Shown here in pieces: positions 22,496 through 32,127 of a DNA stretch of 64,000 nt; the first letter of the stretch is position 1, and each line of letters starts with the position of its first letter. A model generated the notes under the pieces. It did no database searches and was not told the DNA's origin. It saw only the letters and a list, made by a program, of their open reading frames with translations. The DNA is from Scedosporium boydii (lineage: Eukaryota; Ascomycota; Sordariomycetes; Microascales; Microascaceae), in assembly GCA_002221725.1 (NCBI GenBank), contig NJFT01000048.1, positions 154,207-218,206 of the forward strand, in the 5' to 3' direction. Position numbers and translations under genes: made by a program.

Positions 22496-24986
22496 ATGTC
22501 AGATCCTTTCAGCGTCGCCAGCGGCGCTGCTGGCATTATCTCCCTGGGTTTCACGATTGCCCACGGGTTATTTCAAATTGCTGGTGACATAGGCTCCGCC
22601 GGGCAGGAAATTCGAATCTACGCAGAGGAGATTAACGCATTCTCCAAGCTGCTCAGATGCGTCAAGACTGAGCTCGAGAGCTCAACCGATGTATCCCTAG
22701 ACCTTCAGAGTCTCGTTAAGGACGTCACTGACATATGCGACAGAGTCCTGACGCCTCTTGATCGCCTCCAGAATACGCTGAAGCCGCTTCTCGTCCGTTT
22801 TAAGTCCAGTCCGGGAAAGATTCGGCAGCTAGGAGTCAGACTGCGATGGGTGTTCACGAGCAAGGACAAGGTGCTCTTCTACCGCGAGGCCTTAAAAGGG
22901 CAGTATCAGATTTTGGACACAATACTCGATGTGATGATCCTCCAGACAACGAGAGACCGCAGCTCGCAAAATATCCAGTAGGTTCTTTCTGTCCACGGTC
23001 GCCTATGGTCTGTCTCACAAACCGCTAGTATTATCCACCTCTCCCTTGAGAATTCAATGGCAGCTGTAGACCTGTCTCGCCGTGCAAATCGGCAGCTAGG
23101 TCTCGGAATACACTCAGAAAAGTTTTCGCCCGATACACTCGCTGCGAGAGCGATACAGTTAGCCAATGAAACCATAAGTGATCCTCCCGAAGAAGGATCC
23201 AATCCAGGGGACTCGCATGAAACGACTCCAGATGATAAAGTCGCTTTGATGAGATTCTCTGCTACTTCAGACGACTTCGGTGAGATGCTCAGTGAACGAG
23301 ATGTTCAAGCCATCGACGAGCAGATTGAGCGCGACTTAAGCTCCGAATCACTAGAGTCAGCACAGGATATCTGGCATGACACGGGTGCTTTGCAGAGGAA
23401 AGTGCTGCGACTTGCTTCACATACACTGTGTTCCAGTCGGAAAACTTTCACAGCGGGGACCACTACCTCAACTCCGCCGTCGCGGTCCGGGATCGAGTTC
23501 GAAATGCCGGTTATATTCGTGTGCCCGCCGAAAAACAAGGACGGCCCTGTTGTCGGTAGCGAGATCCTCTACCTCAATGGCACGGATGCCAGCCTGATCG
23601 CAACAGACACCAATCTCCAGAACGAGATAGCGATGCACGAGCAGTTCTCGACCAAAGGGATCGGTGCTACTGAAAATGAGCATCCGACATGGGCAATCAT
23701 GCTGAACGAGCTGCAGCGCATGGAGCGCGATAGCATGGCCTGGGAGGAGGAAGAGTATACGAGTATCGGTGATGACAAGCAGCCACGAGCTGTCTGGGAT
23801 GACCATACCATGGCAGTGGCGTTGCAGAAAGAGCGTCGAGACTGGGGCACCATGCCCAGCAATGTCAAGAGGCCCTATGCTGTAACTAGTATCTGCCATT
23901 TGGTCGAGATGGTAGCCATGCTCGGCCTGCACTGGAAAGAGTTTGACCAGTCCCAGGACAGGTACCGAGCCGAAGGCAACGGTTGTGTGCTGACTGGCGC
24001 AACCCTGGCGAACCTAGGTATCGTGTTCACCTTTCGGATCTCTGGAAAACGCAAGTTCCGGGAAAATCGCCTCATCCCGGCGGACGAGGTGAAAGGGCTT
24101 TGTTTTGGTGTCGTTCCTACTATCTATCAGGGCTTCGATGATGCGAGTAGCTCGGAGCCTCCAGAAGAAGGGCTCTTCAGTGACGTCGGTGTACTCCAGC
24201 TTGGGAGCCCGCAAGAGATAGCACAGACGCTCACACTGCTGGGTTGCAATCGTGACACGACCAACTATATTTGCAGTGAGAGATTCAAGTACACGCATCT
24301 GTTTCCTGGTAGGCTCAACACTTGATTCTTGAGATCTTAGAACGAGCCAGTCGCTGACTCGTACTTTAATAATAGTGGCATTTGAAATCCTCGGCATGCT
24401 GGGTCAGACAATTCACATAAAAAATAGCTGCTTCCGCATGCTACCGAATCCAACCTGCTATCGCTGAGACAACAAGTATTTCTCAATGTGCCGACTTTTG
24501 CGCGAATTCCTAGACCGAGTGGAGGAACATTTCGTAAGCCCATTCGAGTTCATCGAGCGAGCTGAGGAACTTCTCTCGCTCATTGGCAGTCTAAACCTGC
24601 GGTCCTTCTCGCCGCGCACCCTAGACTCGCTGCATGAGGCACTTGACGAGTGCGATTCCATACTAATCCCGAGAAAGAGAGAGGTAGTCCAGATCGATAG
24701 ACGCCATCTGCAGGAGGCCTTACTCCCCCGAGATGGTTCGCCTCACTTTCGTGGGGTGAACGCCGCGAGTCCTGAGGAGCGCGAGAGGGTGTTTATGATG
24801 AGCTACGTCCGCATTGGAGACATAGTATGCGATGGGGAGCGCATGAAGTCTGATGCACAGTCGATTTGGTGCACATTGGTGTTCCGGATGTTGTGTTGGC
24901 TTCTGCTACATGACTTCCACGAAAAAGACGTCCAGATTCCCAAGAGCGAGCTCTTTAGCAACCAGCTGCTAGTGTACATCGCATGA
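22496..24986 (+). pseudogene. Fungal STAND/HeLo-like N-terminal domain protein, interrupted by in-frame TGA
   Basis: Unknown-function protein whose first ~120 residues match the fungal N-terminal domain found on STAND proteins (PigL_N/Fungal_N, HeLo-like): MSDPFSVASGAAGIISLGF, then helices with regular Leu spacing. The body is a large domain I cannot name; similar bodies occur in Sordariomycete and Eurotiomycete hypothetical proteins. It has conserved-looking blocks EMPVIFVCPP, AVTSICHLVEMVAMLGLHW and GATLANLGIVFTFRISGKRKFREN. Introns are at 22978-23028 and 24309-24375, and both restore frame. In exon 3 the frame reads NPTCYR then TGA (24465-24467), then continues DNKYFSMCRLLREF for about 173 more codons to TGA at 24984-24986. 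A Trp codon (TGG) would fit at the break. No alternative splice avoids it. The shortened product would be 617 residues; the unbroken form about 790. Start is ATG 22496. It may be a truncated working gene rather than a true pseudogene. Confidence 0.68.
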
Positions 24987-25884
24987 GCTAGCGAGGCGAT
25001 GCATTGGGGTCTTTCGATACGAGTAACGCCACCACCGTAGAATGGATAGGCTGTTTTACCTTTGAAGTCTCTGGGTGAGAAGATGGTGTAATCTGAACAT
25101 CAAGGCGACGCGTCCTAGGCTTCTATAGAGGCGATAGCATACCTCACTCCCCATCTTCGTTTCAGAAGGAACCCACGTGGAAAGATGGCGAGCCGACGGA
25201 GGAGGAAGCCCTCCTGGTTATGAGCTAACAACAGCGCCGTGCTGCCGCCCTCTTCATGCTCATTCCTGGTATATCCGCCATCACGAACCAGAACATCCAC
25301 CAGGGGCCGAGGCTAGTAAGCAGCGCCAGCTACACGGAGGTTGATATCCCCCCGGACAGGCCGGGCAGGGCGCACACGGGCCATCCAATCGATGCCATAC
25401 TCCACTTCGACCCGCCGGTGGGGATCTTGCTTGGCACGGAGCTGTTGACGCTCATGAGCATCTAGGTATAGACTGTCGGAGGAAGGGGCTGTGACAACAG
25501 CACGATGTCTCCCCGCTGAGGGCTGCTCTGCGTAGCCGCGTTTTATCCAAACCACAAGAGGCGCAGGCAAGGACGTTAGATCAGGTCGCCTAGAACTGCA
25601 CAGGACAACGACCACCAACGTCAACGACCACGCAGGACAGCCGGGAAAGAATATTGAAGGCGGGAAAGAGGAGAAAAGTTGTTAATTTCAGGTTTCGGGG
25701 CTCGGGGAAACAAACAGCCGTGGAGACAAACAACGTGTATGTTATACCTCAAATACACTGTCTCATCGTGGTGGTGGAGAAGACACCGATTTCGCTCCTC
25801 GCTGGAGTTGGCTTTGAATTTATCTTCGAATTTAAATAATGTAATAAATTAGTTTCCAACAACTTTAATCGTCTCGAGAGGTTG
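24987..25884. other. Intergenic region with a possible degenerate coding remnant
   Basis: 3' flank of the HeLo-like-domain gene and upstream of the molybdopterin synthase gene. The minus strand at about 25115-25624 reads through two adjoining open frames separated by one TAG, with weak resemblance to an ankyrin repeat. This is too weak to call as a gene. Confidence 0.4.
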
Positions 25885-26456
25885 ATGCTGGACATTGCGG
25901 CGACCATGGACCCGAAAGCGGAAGAAACATGGGACCTCTCTGAAGACGGGTGCTATGTCGCCCTCACAAACAGCTCCTTGGACGTCAACGCAGTAATGCA
26001 CAAGGTTCGAAGTCCTGCTGCCGGAGCCATTGTTGTCTTTGCTGGTATGACCATGTGGAGAGAAATGGCGACGAGGGGACTCTGCTAACCCGTCTTTTTT
26101 TAGGCACAACGCGGGATAACTTTGCAGGAAAGTCAGTGAAGGAACTTAAGTATTCCGCCTATCACAAGCTCGCGCTCCGGACCATGCTATCTATCGCCAA
26201 GGCTGTTTCTGAGAAGCATTCTTTGAAAGGGTTGGCTATGGTTCACCGACTAGGTGTCGTGGGTATTGGCGAGGAGAGCATCCTTATTGCAGTTTCTTCG
26301 CCACATCGCCAAGCCGCTTGGAGAGCTGGCGAGGAGGCCCTGGAGGAGTGCAAGTCAAAGGTTGAGATTTGGAAACTAGAGCAGTTTGAGGACGAGGAGG
26401 GAGTCTGGCGTGCGAACCGAGACGGGACCATGGGTCAGCGCGTAGACGGGACATAG
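25885..26456 (+). CDS. cnxH: Molybdopterin synthase large (catalytic) subunit, MoaE family
   Basis: Transfers sulfur from the thiocarboxylated small subunit to precursor Z (cPMP), forming molybdopterin for nitrate reductase, sulfite oxidase and xanthine dehydrogenase; cytosolic. Two exons with an intron at 26045-26103 (ATTGTTGTCTTTGCTG to GC ACA ACG). MoaE motifs: GAIVVFAGTTRDNF near the start, HRLGVVGIGEESILIAVSSPHR in the middle (the HRxGxxxxGE signature), and KVEIWKLEQFE near the C-terminus, which carries the catalytic-type lysines. Two starts are possible: ATG 25885 (170 residues) and ATG 25906 (163 residues, MDPKAEETWDL). The second has the better context (gcgaccATGG) and may be the real one. 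Length fits the family. cnxH is the Aspergillus name for this step. Confidence 0.9.
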
Positions 26457-26979
26457 AGACTGAATCTTTTCACTCAGACACACTCTCTCCATCATTCACG
26501 GCCTGCGATCAGTGACAGCTTAGGCTTGCAAGACTACCCACGATTCCATCCATTTCAGGACCCCCACTCCCAAGTTTCCGAGTTCATCCGCGGAGATGAT
26601 TTGCAAGAGGGAGCTATGGCCTGGCTGACCCCGAATTTATCAGCAACAGCGGGGTCCCACTAAAATCTTCCGTATTTAGGCGCCCGGGGTCACCCTGAAC
26701 CGGCGAGCTTGAGCACGGTAATTGAGACCCGCACAGCTCATGCAGCGCTCCGATTGTGTGATTATTGGAGCCCCTCCCCCACTCTGACCACCTGAGACCA
26801 AGACTTGGACCCTGGTCACCTTATGTTTTCCTCTCTTTTTTTTTTTTTTTTCCCTGGACCAGGACAGCTTCACCTTGCTGGCCTCTTCCTACGCTGTGAT
26901 CAATAGCAGCGCAGCAGCCGGGGGTGAATTCTCCCCATCTCGGTATACTCCCGCGAATTGAAGTCCGCCACTACACGCG
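26457..26979. other. Intergenic region upstream of the lactone oxidase gene
   Basis: Contains C/T-rich sequence and a T run of about 16 at 26836-26851. No gene was recognised. Confidence 0.45.
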
Positions 26980-28554
26980 ATGTCTCGACTAGCCGCCGTC
27001 CAGCAAGAGCTGGACAACCCCAGCGACGGCGTCCCCCTCAAAGCAAGCAAGAACCACATCCACGCCACCTGGGCGCACACCTTCTCCTCCGTCCCCGAGC
27101 TCTACTTCCAGCCCGAATCCGTCGCCCAAGTCCAGAAACTCCTGCGCCTAGCTCACCAATGCAGGCGCCGCGTCGTCGTCACCGGCTCCGGCCACTCGCC
27201 CTCCCACCTCACCTGCACCTCCCACTGGCTCGTCAACCTCGACAAGCTCTGCGCCATCCTCGAGACCGACGAGAAGACACATCGGGTGCGCGTGGAGGCC
27301 GGAATACGGTTGCGCGATCTGGGCGACGAGCTCGAGAAGCGCGGCCTTGATATGCGGAACCTGGGGAGTATTAATGAGCAGTCGGTCGCTGGCGTGATTT
27401 CCACGGGGACTCATGGGAGTAGTCTGAGGCATGGGCTTGTGTCGGAGAATATTCTCGCTTTCAAGATTGTTCTCGCCGATGGTTCGATCAAGGAGTGTTC
27501 TGCGACCTCGAATAATGAGCTCTACCGAGCCGGTCTGCTCTCGCTTGGTGCCATAGGAATCATTGTCGAAGTCACCTACCAGGCCATCGAAGCTTTCAAT
27601 CTCAGTTGGACCCAGGTTATCGACGCGGATCACAGGCTCTTCTCTTCGTGGAGCAGGGAATTCTGGTCGCAAAAGGAATTCATCCGCGTCTGGTGGCTCC
27701 CGCACACCCGCCGCGCCGTCATCTGGTCCGCCGACAGATCCACGGAGCCCACCTACGACCCGCGCGTCAGCTACTACGACGGTTCTCTCGGCTACCACAT
27801 CTACCACAACCTCCTCTACGTCGGCCACTTCTTCCCGCGCATCCTCCCCTGGGTCGAATGGTTCGTCTTCGGCATGCAATACGGCTTCAAGAACGGAACG
27901 ACCAGCTCCGCCATCCAACCCAGCCGCAAGGCCCTGCTGCTCAACTGCCTCTACTCCCAATACGTCAACGAGTGGGCCATCCCCCTCGACAAGGGCCCCG
28001 AGGCCCTGCGCCGTCTCAGCTCCTGGCTCAACCACCTCAAGCCCGACCACCCTGACTACTGGGAGCCCAAGATCCCCTTCCCCGCTGACGGCATCTACGT
28101 CCACGCCCCTCTAGAGGTCCGGGTCACGAACTCCGCCCCCGCCACGCCCGAGGCTTTCGCTTCGCGCCCTTTCCTCGACTCTTCCATGTCTGACGGCCCC
28201 ACGCTCTACCTCAACGCTACCCTCTACAGGCCCTACCATACCAACCCTGCCGTTATGCCCAGGTATTACGAGGCTTTCGAATGGCTCATGCGCGACCTCG
28301 GCGGACGCCCTCACTGGGCTAAGAACTTCTTGGCCGACACGGCCGCTATCGAGGAGATGTACGGCGAAAACCTTGTCAAGTGGCGAAAGGTTCGCGATGA
28401 GGTTGATCCCGAGGGTATCTTTGTCGGCCCGTGGCACCGCGAGAAGGTCCTTAGGGGACCAATCTTGCCGTTGGAGGAGAGGAGGGGAGATGTTGCGGAG
28501 ACGAAGGATCGGACGGGTGCGACGAGGGTGGTGTTCGATGTTCCTAAGGAGTAA
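26980..28554 (+). CDS. alo1: D-arabinono-1,4-lactone oxidase
   Basis: Mitochondrial FAD oxidase for the last step of D-erythroascorbic acid synthesis: D-arabinono-1,4-lactone plus O2 gives dehydro-D-arabinono-1,4-lactone plus H2O2. Single exon, 524 residues. The PCMH-type FAD-binding domain holds the covalent FAD site GSGHSPS (His about 72). The EAGIRLRDLGDELEKRGL and GVISTGTHGSS blocks follow. The C-terminal ALO domain ends with the conserved HWAK motif (about 445-448) and a segment reading RDEVDPEGIFVGPW. Length and both signatures match yeast Alo1 (526 residues). The start ATG lies in a context without competing upstream ATGs in frame. High GC3 produces long antisense open frames over this gene that are not genes. 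Confidence 0.95.
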   Translation: MSRLAAVQQELDNPSDGVPLKASKNHIHATWAHTFSSVPELYFQPESVAQVQKLLRLAHQCRRRVVVTGSGHSPSHLTCTSHWLVNLDKLCAILETDEKTHRVRVEAGIRLRDLGDELEKRGLDMRNLGSINEQSVAGVISTGTHGSSLRHGLVSENILAFKIVLADGSIKECSATSNNELYRAGLLSLGAIGIIVEVTYQAIEAFNLSWTQVIDADHRLFSSWSREFWSQKEFIRVWWLPHTRRAVIWSADRSTEPTYDPRVSYYDGSLGYHIYHNLLYVGHFFPRILPWVEWFVFGMQYGFKNGTTSSAIQPSRKALLLNCLYSQYVNEWAIPLDKGPEALRRLSSWLNHLKPDHPDYWEPKIPFPADGIYVHAPLEVRVTNSAPATPEAFASRPFLDSSMSDGPTLYLNATLYRPYHTNPAVMPRYYEAFEWLMRDLGGRPHWAKNFLADTAAIEEMYGENLVKWRKVRDEVDPEGIFVGPWHREKVLRGPILPLEERRGDVAETKDRTGATRVVFDVPKE

Positions 28555-29496
28555 GCAGTTGTTGTGTTGTATTCTAAGCGTCTTGTTTGGAGCGTTCGAT
28601 TATTTTGTTGTCACGGCCTTTTCGTCTTATGCTGAACAGCCTTTTAACTGTTTTATGTACTGCTTTTCAGTCACTTCATCAGCTATTTACCAGTTTCATG
28701 TCCGTTACGCAAATGAGAACATGAGGAAAAGAGAAACAAGACAGTTCGAACAAGAAAGTAAACGAAAAATAACCCGCGATTCAAGCGCCAAACTTCTGAA
28801 AACGGTCTTCAAGTAGAAATTTTCCCAGTTTCTTCGACGCTGTTCTCAGAGATTCCCAAGGAAAATCAAGAGATACTTCTTTGGACTGAACACGCCAAAA
28901 CACAGGCCAAGAACCCTGTGCTCCGTTCCCATTTTCTTCCTCCGACTCAGAACAGTTCCCACGCCGCCGCCCGAAACCTCGTCGCCCGTCAGTACGGGGA
29001 GCTACTGGGCCATTGCTTGAGTATCTGGATCAGTTGGTAGCTCCCTCCATAATTTTGAAAATGCCGACTTTATTTAGTACTGAATGCTTGAGTAGCGAAC
29101 ATCTTTCATTCATAAACTAAGATCGCATATAGTATATAAAAAGATAATAGAAAATAGAGAAGGAAAATATAAAAAAGGTATATACGCGGAAGGAGCCGAA
29201 CTCGCAGCTCTCTCTCCAATATCGATGTGACCAAGCCCCGAACCTTTCCAATACTCCCATACACGACCCCCGAGACCGACGAACATTAACAAGGGGAAAA
29301 AGGAAAGTGGTGCTAGTGCATTATACATAATAGAAAAAGGAACGACAAGTGTTTGTCTTTCCCTCCGTTTCCTCCTAAAACCATGGTATCAAAAAAAAAG
29401 TGGTGTAAGAGTCCTCCATGGCCAAGTCTGGCGGTGGTGTAGGAACCCTGCCTCGTCGTGTTTTACTATAAATACACCCCCGACTTTTTCGAGAAA
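28555..29496. other. Convergent intergenic region
   Basis: 3' flanks of the lactone oxidase (+) and ferric reductase (-) genes. AT-rich around 29100-29180. Nothing else was seen. Confidence 0.5.
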
Positions 29497-32127
29497 TCAC
29501 AGCGCGTAATTCTCCGTATGTAAGAAAATCTCCTCGAGCATATCATCCCCCCAAATCTCCGCCTGCAACCTCGCCACCGTCCTCGCAACCCCCTCCCTCA
29601 TCGTCGGCGGCCCACAAACAAACACCGCCGTCCTCCTCCCCAAGATCCCCCTACCGTCCGGAGCGCCGCGAGCCCACTCGCGAAGCATGTAGCCCAGATC
29701 GGGCCGGCCGTACTCGACGCTCCAGCCGCCGTCGATCTGGTGCGGCACGGGGAAGGCGAAGCGCATGAGGTTCTTGCGGAATTCTGTGGGGGTTTCGGAG
29801 AAGCCGAATTCGAAACCTGAGGGAGGCCCGAAGGTGCTGTTGGGGCGGGGTTGGCCCCGGCCGGGGAGGTTGGTGGTGCGGAGGTGGGCGAGCTCGGGGG
29901 CGCGGACGGGGAGGGGGTCGTTGGTGGTGCTGATGTCGTCGTCGGTGACGGTTGGGGGAGGGATCTTGCGGGGAGAGGGAGGGGCGTAGTTGAAGTGAGG
30001 GGCATCGGCGCGGGGGGCGAGGGGTGGGAAGTGGAACTCGCGCTTCTTGCCCGAGGTTGTGTCTTCGTCATTGTTGTTGAAGTCGCTGGACGGCTTCTTG
30101 TCGTCGCTAAGCGGAGGCTTCACGTCGTCCTGGGGAGAGTAAACCCGGATACCAGGCGGCGGGCCTTCCGGAGGATTAGGGATTGGGTTAATGTGGGCGT
30201 GAGCCTGAAGGTGCTTGGTCTGCGGCAGAGCGGTGATCTTGTCGTCGTTCTCAGCGCGGAGCTCCCTTTCGCGCTCCGGATCACCTTGGGCCTCAGACAT
30301 GATAAGAGCCGAGTTACGCTTCGACGCAATGCCCGCAACGAACCCGTCCAGCTTGTCATGGAACATGTTGCTCAGGGCACGAGCTCCGCCCTCGTTCACG
30401 GGCCCACCGATGCCCATGCGTGCTGGGCGGGTAGTGGCCGTCACGAAGAACTTGCAGGTTACGCTCTCGGGCGGGGCCGAGTCGCGGCAGATGCGAAGCT
30501 CCTCGCGGAACCAATCCATAGCCTCGAGACGCTTGATGGCCCAGACGACGACGACCTTGCGGGTGATGGCCTTGCCGTCTCTCATGCGTTTGATTAAGTT
30601 AAGGAGCTGGGACATGAGGGCCGTGATGCCGCTACCACCAGCGATGAGAATGCAGGTGTCGAAGGCGGCAAGGTCTCGACGCATACCGCCATAAGGACCA
30701 TCGAGGAATGCGCGGTAAGTGTGGAAGGGGCCCTTTTCAATGGCCGTCTCGAGCACACGGCGGGTGAATCCACCGTAAGGCTTGAAGACAAGGACGCAGT
30801 CCCTGTAGTCCTCACCATACTCGGAGGGAAAGTCGTCACTGCAGAGTGATGAGATAGTAAAGGGATGGTTCTCGAAGAACGAGATGCCGGGCATACGGAG
30901 ATAGACGTATTGGCCCGGCTTCCACCTCATCTGGGTGGGGATGGTAATCTTGATGGCGTTCTCCGACATGAGTGTGATGGCAGCTTCATCGCCGACCATG
31001 AACGCATACCTCCACGGCCTCGTCCAGTTAAGCTTGAAAAAGCGCATCATATAACAGAAGACCCAGATGGCGATGGAGGTATAGAGATAGCTCCATGAGG
31101 CCAGGAAGTTCTTCGTGTGCCAGAACAGCACGCCGAGGTAAACGGCGCCGACAGGAACGTGGAGAATCACGAACAGCTCGTAGGCAATTCGACGGATAAA
31201 GGGAAGAGAGGCGACGCAGAGCCAGACAAGGGGGACCAAGCAGGCAATTCCGGTACCGTAGATAATGCCACTGCCGCCGGGGAAGAGACGCTGGAAGATG
31301 ACCATTCCATCGTCGTTCCAGACGGGCTGGATGTAGAAGGGAATCGCATGGACCAGCGACAGGAACAGACAAATGTATCCAGCCCAGCGGTGGAACACGT
31401 TAAGTCGTTCAGGGCCGATGCCGATGAGAATGGTCAGCAGGTTTGCTTTCATGCTCGTCGCGATGATCCAGGGAGTCATCGCCACAGCAATCATGCCGGA
31501 ACGGATAGCAATAGGCGGCGAGCCGAACTCGATGCTCTCCCAGTAAAGAGGCTGCTTTAGGAAACAGAACAGGACCACAAAAATGAGAGTAACCAAGACC
31601 GTCGTAAGCACGGCTAGCGACGAAAAAGTGAATCGATGTTTCCGCCACACAATATCAGGGATCGGTCGGTAGAAAATCCATCGGAAGAGGGCTAGAGTAT
31701 CGCTGACAAAACCGAGAGAAGACATGTTAGCCTTGGGTCGGAATTCCTTCTCGTCGGCGCCCATCTCCGGGAAGAAGACGCGGCCATGCTCGTTTGTGCG
31801 CATGGCATTCGCGTAATCGAGCTCGATGTTGTACGCCCGCTGATAGTGCTCCTCAACTTCCGCCTTGTACATGGCCTGTCGGATCTTGTCTTGCCAGAAG
31901 TGCCAGACTCTCATAAAGAGAACGAGGAAGAGGAGGCCGACGGCGTAGTAAGTCCATCCCAAGCCATATTTTCCAGAATCTATCCAGGGATCGACGGTGT
32001 TCGCTTCGACAAGACCTGGAGGACTCGTCGGGGTCAGTGGAATAAAGATGCGCTTCGCCAATTCTACTAGTGTGTTTGTTGTTGATTGTGCCGCCTCGAC
32101 GAGGCCGAATTTCGATTGGGGACTCAT
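29497..32127 (-). CDS. Ferric reductase-like transmembrane protein (FRE family)
   Basis: Membrane flavocytochrome that should reduce ferric or cupric ions outside the cell using cytosolic NADPH. One exon, 876 residues, start ATG at 32125-32127. An N-terminal extracellular part is followed by a TM segment (about 55-75). The ferric-reductase six-helix core runs from about 165 to 360, with haem-ligand histidines in RLNVFHRWAGYICLFLSLVH and FVILHVPVGAVYLGVLFWH. The FAD domain has the HPFT motif (ENHPFTISS). The NADPH domain starts at AGGSGITALMS and finishes with FVCGPPTMREGV near the C-terminus. Between the two NADPH-domain halves lies a Pro/Asp-rich insertion of roughly 150-170 residues, probably disordered and typical of one filamentous-fungal FRE branch. 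It lacks the EF hands of NoxC, and the N-terminal extension argues against NoxA/NoxB. Iron- or copper-responsive expression is likely by family; I found no clear site. Confidence 0.9.
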   Translation of the reverse strand: MSPQSKFGLVEAAQSTTNTLVELAKRIFIPLTPTSPPGLVEANTVDPWIDSGKYGLGWTYYAVGLLFLVLFMRVWHFWQDKIRQAMYKAEVEEHYQRAYNIELDYANAMRTNEHGRVFFPEMGADEKEFRPKANMSSLGFVSDTLALFRWIFYRPIPDIVWRKHRFTFSSLAVLTTVLVTLIFVVLFCFLKQPLYWESIEFGSPPIAIRSGMIAVAMTPWIIATSMKANLLTILIGIGPERLNVFHRWAGYICLFLSLVHAIPFYIQPVWNDDGMVIFQRLFPGGSGIIYGTGIACLVPLVWLCVASLPFIRRIAYELFVILHVPVGAVYLGVLFWHTKNFLASWSYLYTSIAIWVFCYMMRFFKLNWTRPWRYAFMVGDEAAITLMSENAIKITIPTQMRWKPGQYVYLRMPGISFFENHPFTISSLCSDDFPSEYGEDYRDCVLVFKPYGGFTRRVLETAIEKGPFHTYRAFLDGPYGGMRRDLAAFDTCILIAGGSGITALMSQLLNLIKRMRDGKAITRKVVVVWAIKRLEAMDWFREELRICRDSAPPESVTCKFFVTATTRPARMGIGGPVNEGGARALSNMFHDKLDGFVAGIASKRNSALIMSEAQGDPERERELRAENDDKITALPQTKHLQAHAHINPIPNPPEGPPPGIRVYSPQDDVKPPLSDDKKPSSDFNNNDEDTTSGKKREFHFPPLAPRADAPHFNYAPPSPRKIPPPTVTDDDISTTNDPLPVRAPELAHLRTTNLPGRGQPRPNSTFGPPSGFEFGFSETPTEFRKNLMRFAFPVPHQIDGGWSVEYGRPDLGYMLREWARGAPDGRGILGRRTAVFVCGPPTMREGVARTVARLQAEIWGDDMLEEIFLHTENYAL

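Noticed and set aside
24465..24467. Programmed stop-codon readthrough at the TGA of the HeLo-like gene
   Set aside because: The context is TGA followed by GAC, not the CTA-type context known to favour readthrough, so a mutation is the simpler reading.
25115..25624. Possible ankyrin-repeat remnant on the minus strand
   Set aside because: Two frames joined through a TAG show only a faint repeat-like pattern (DVLVRDGGY...GGSTALLLA); not enough to call.
27148..28104. 318-codon open frame on the minus strand opposite the lactone oxidase gene
   Set aside because: It is an antisense shadow of a GC3-rich coding exon; its sequence is low-complexity Val/Asp/Glu and matches no family.
29851..30597. 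248-codon plus-strand frame opposite the ferric reductase gene
   Set aside because: Antisense shadow of a single-exon gene with strong codon bias; Gly/Val-rich and without domain features.
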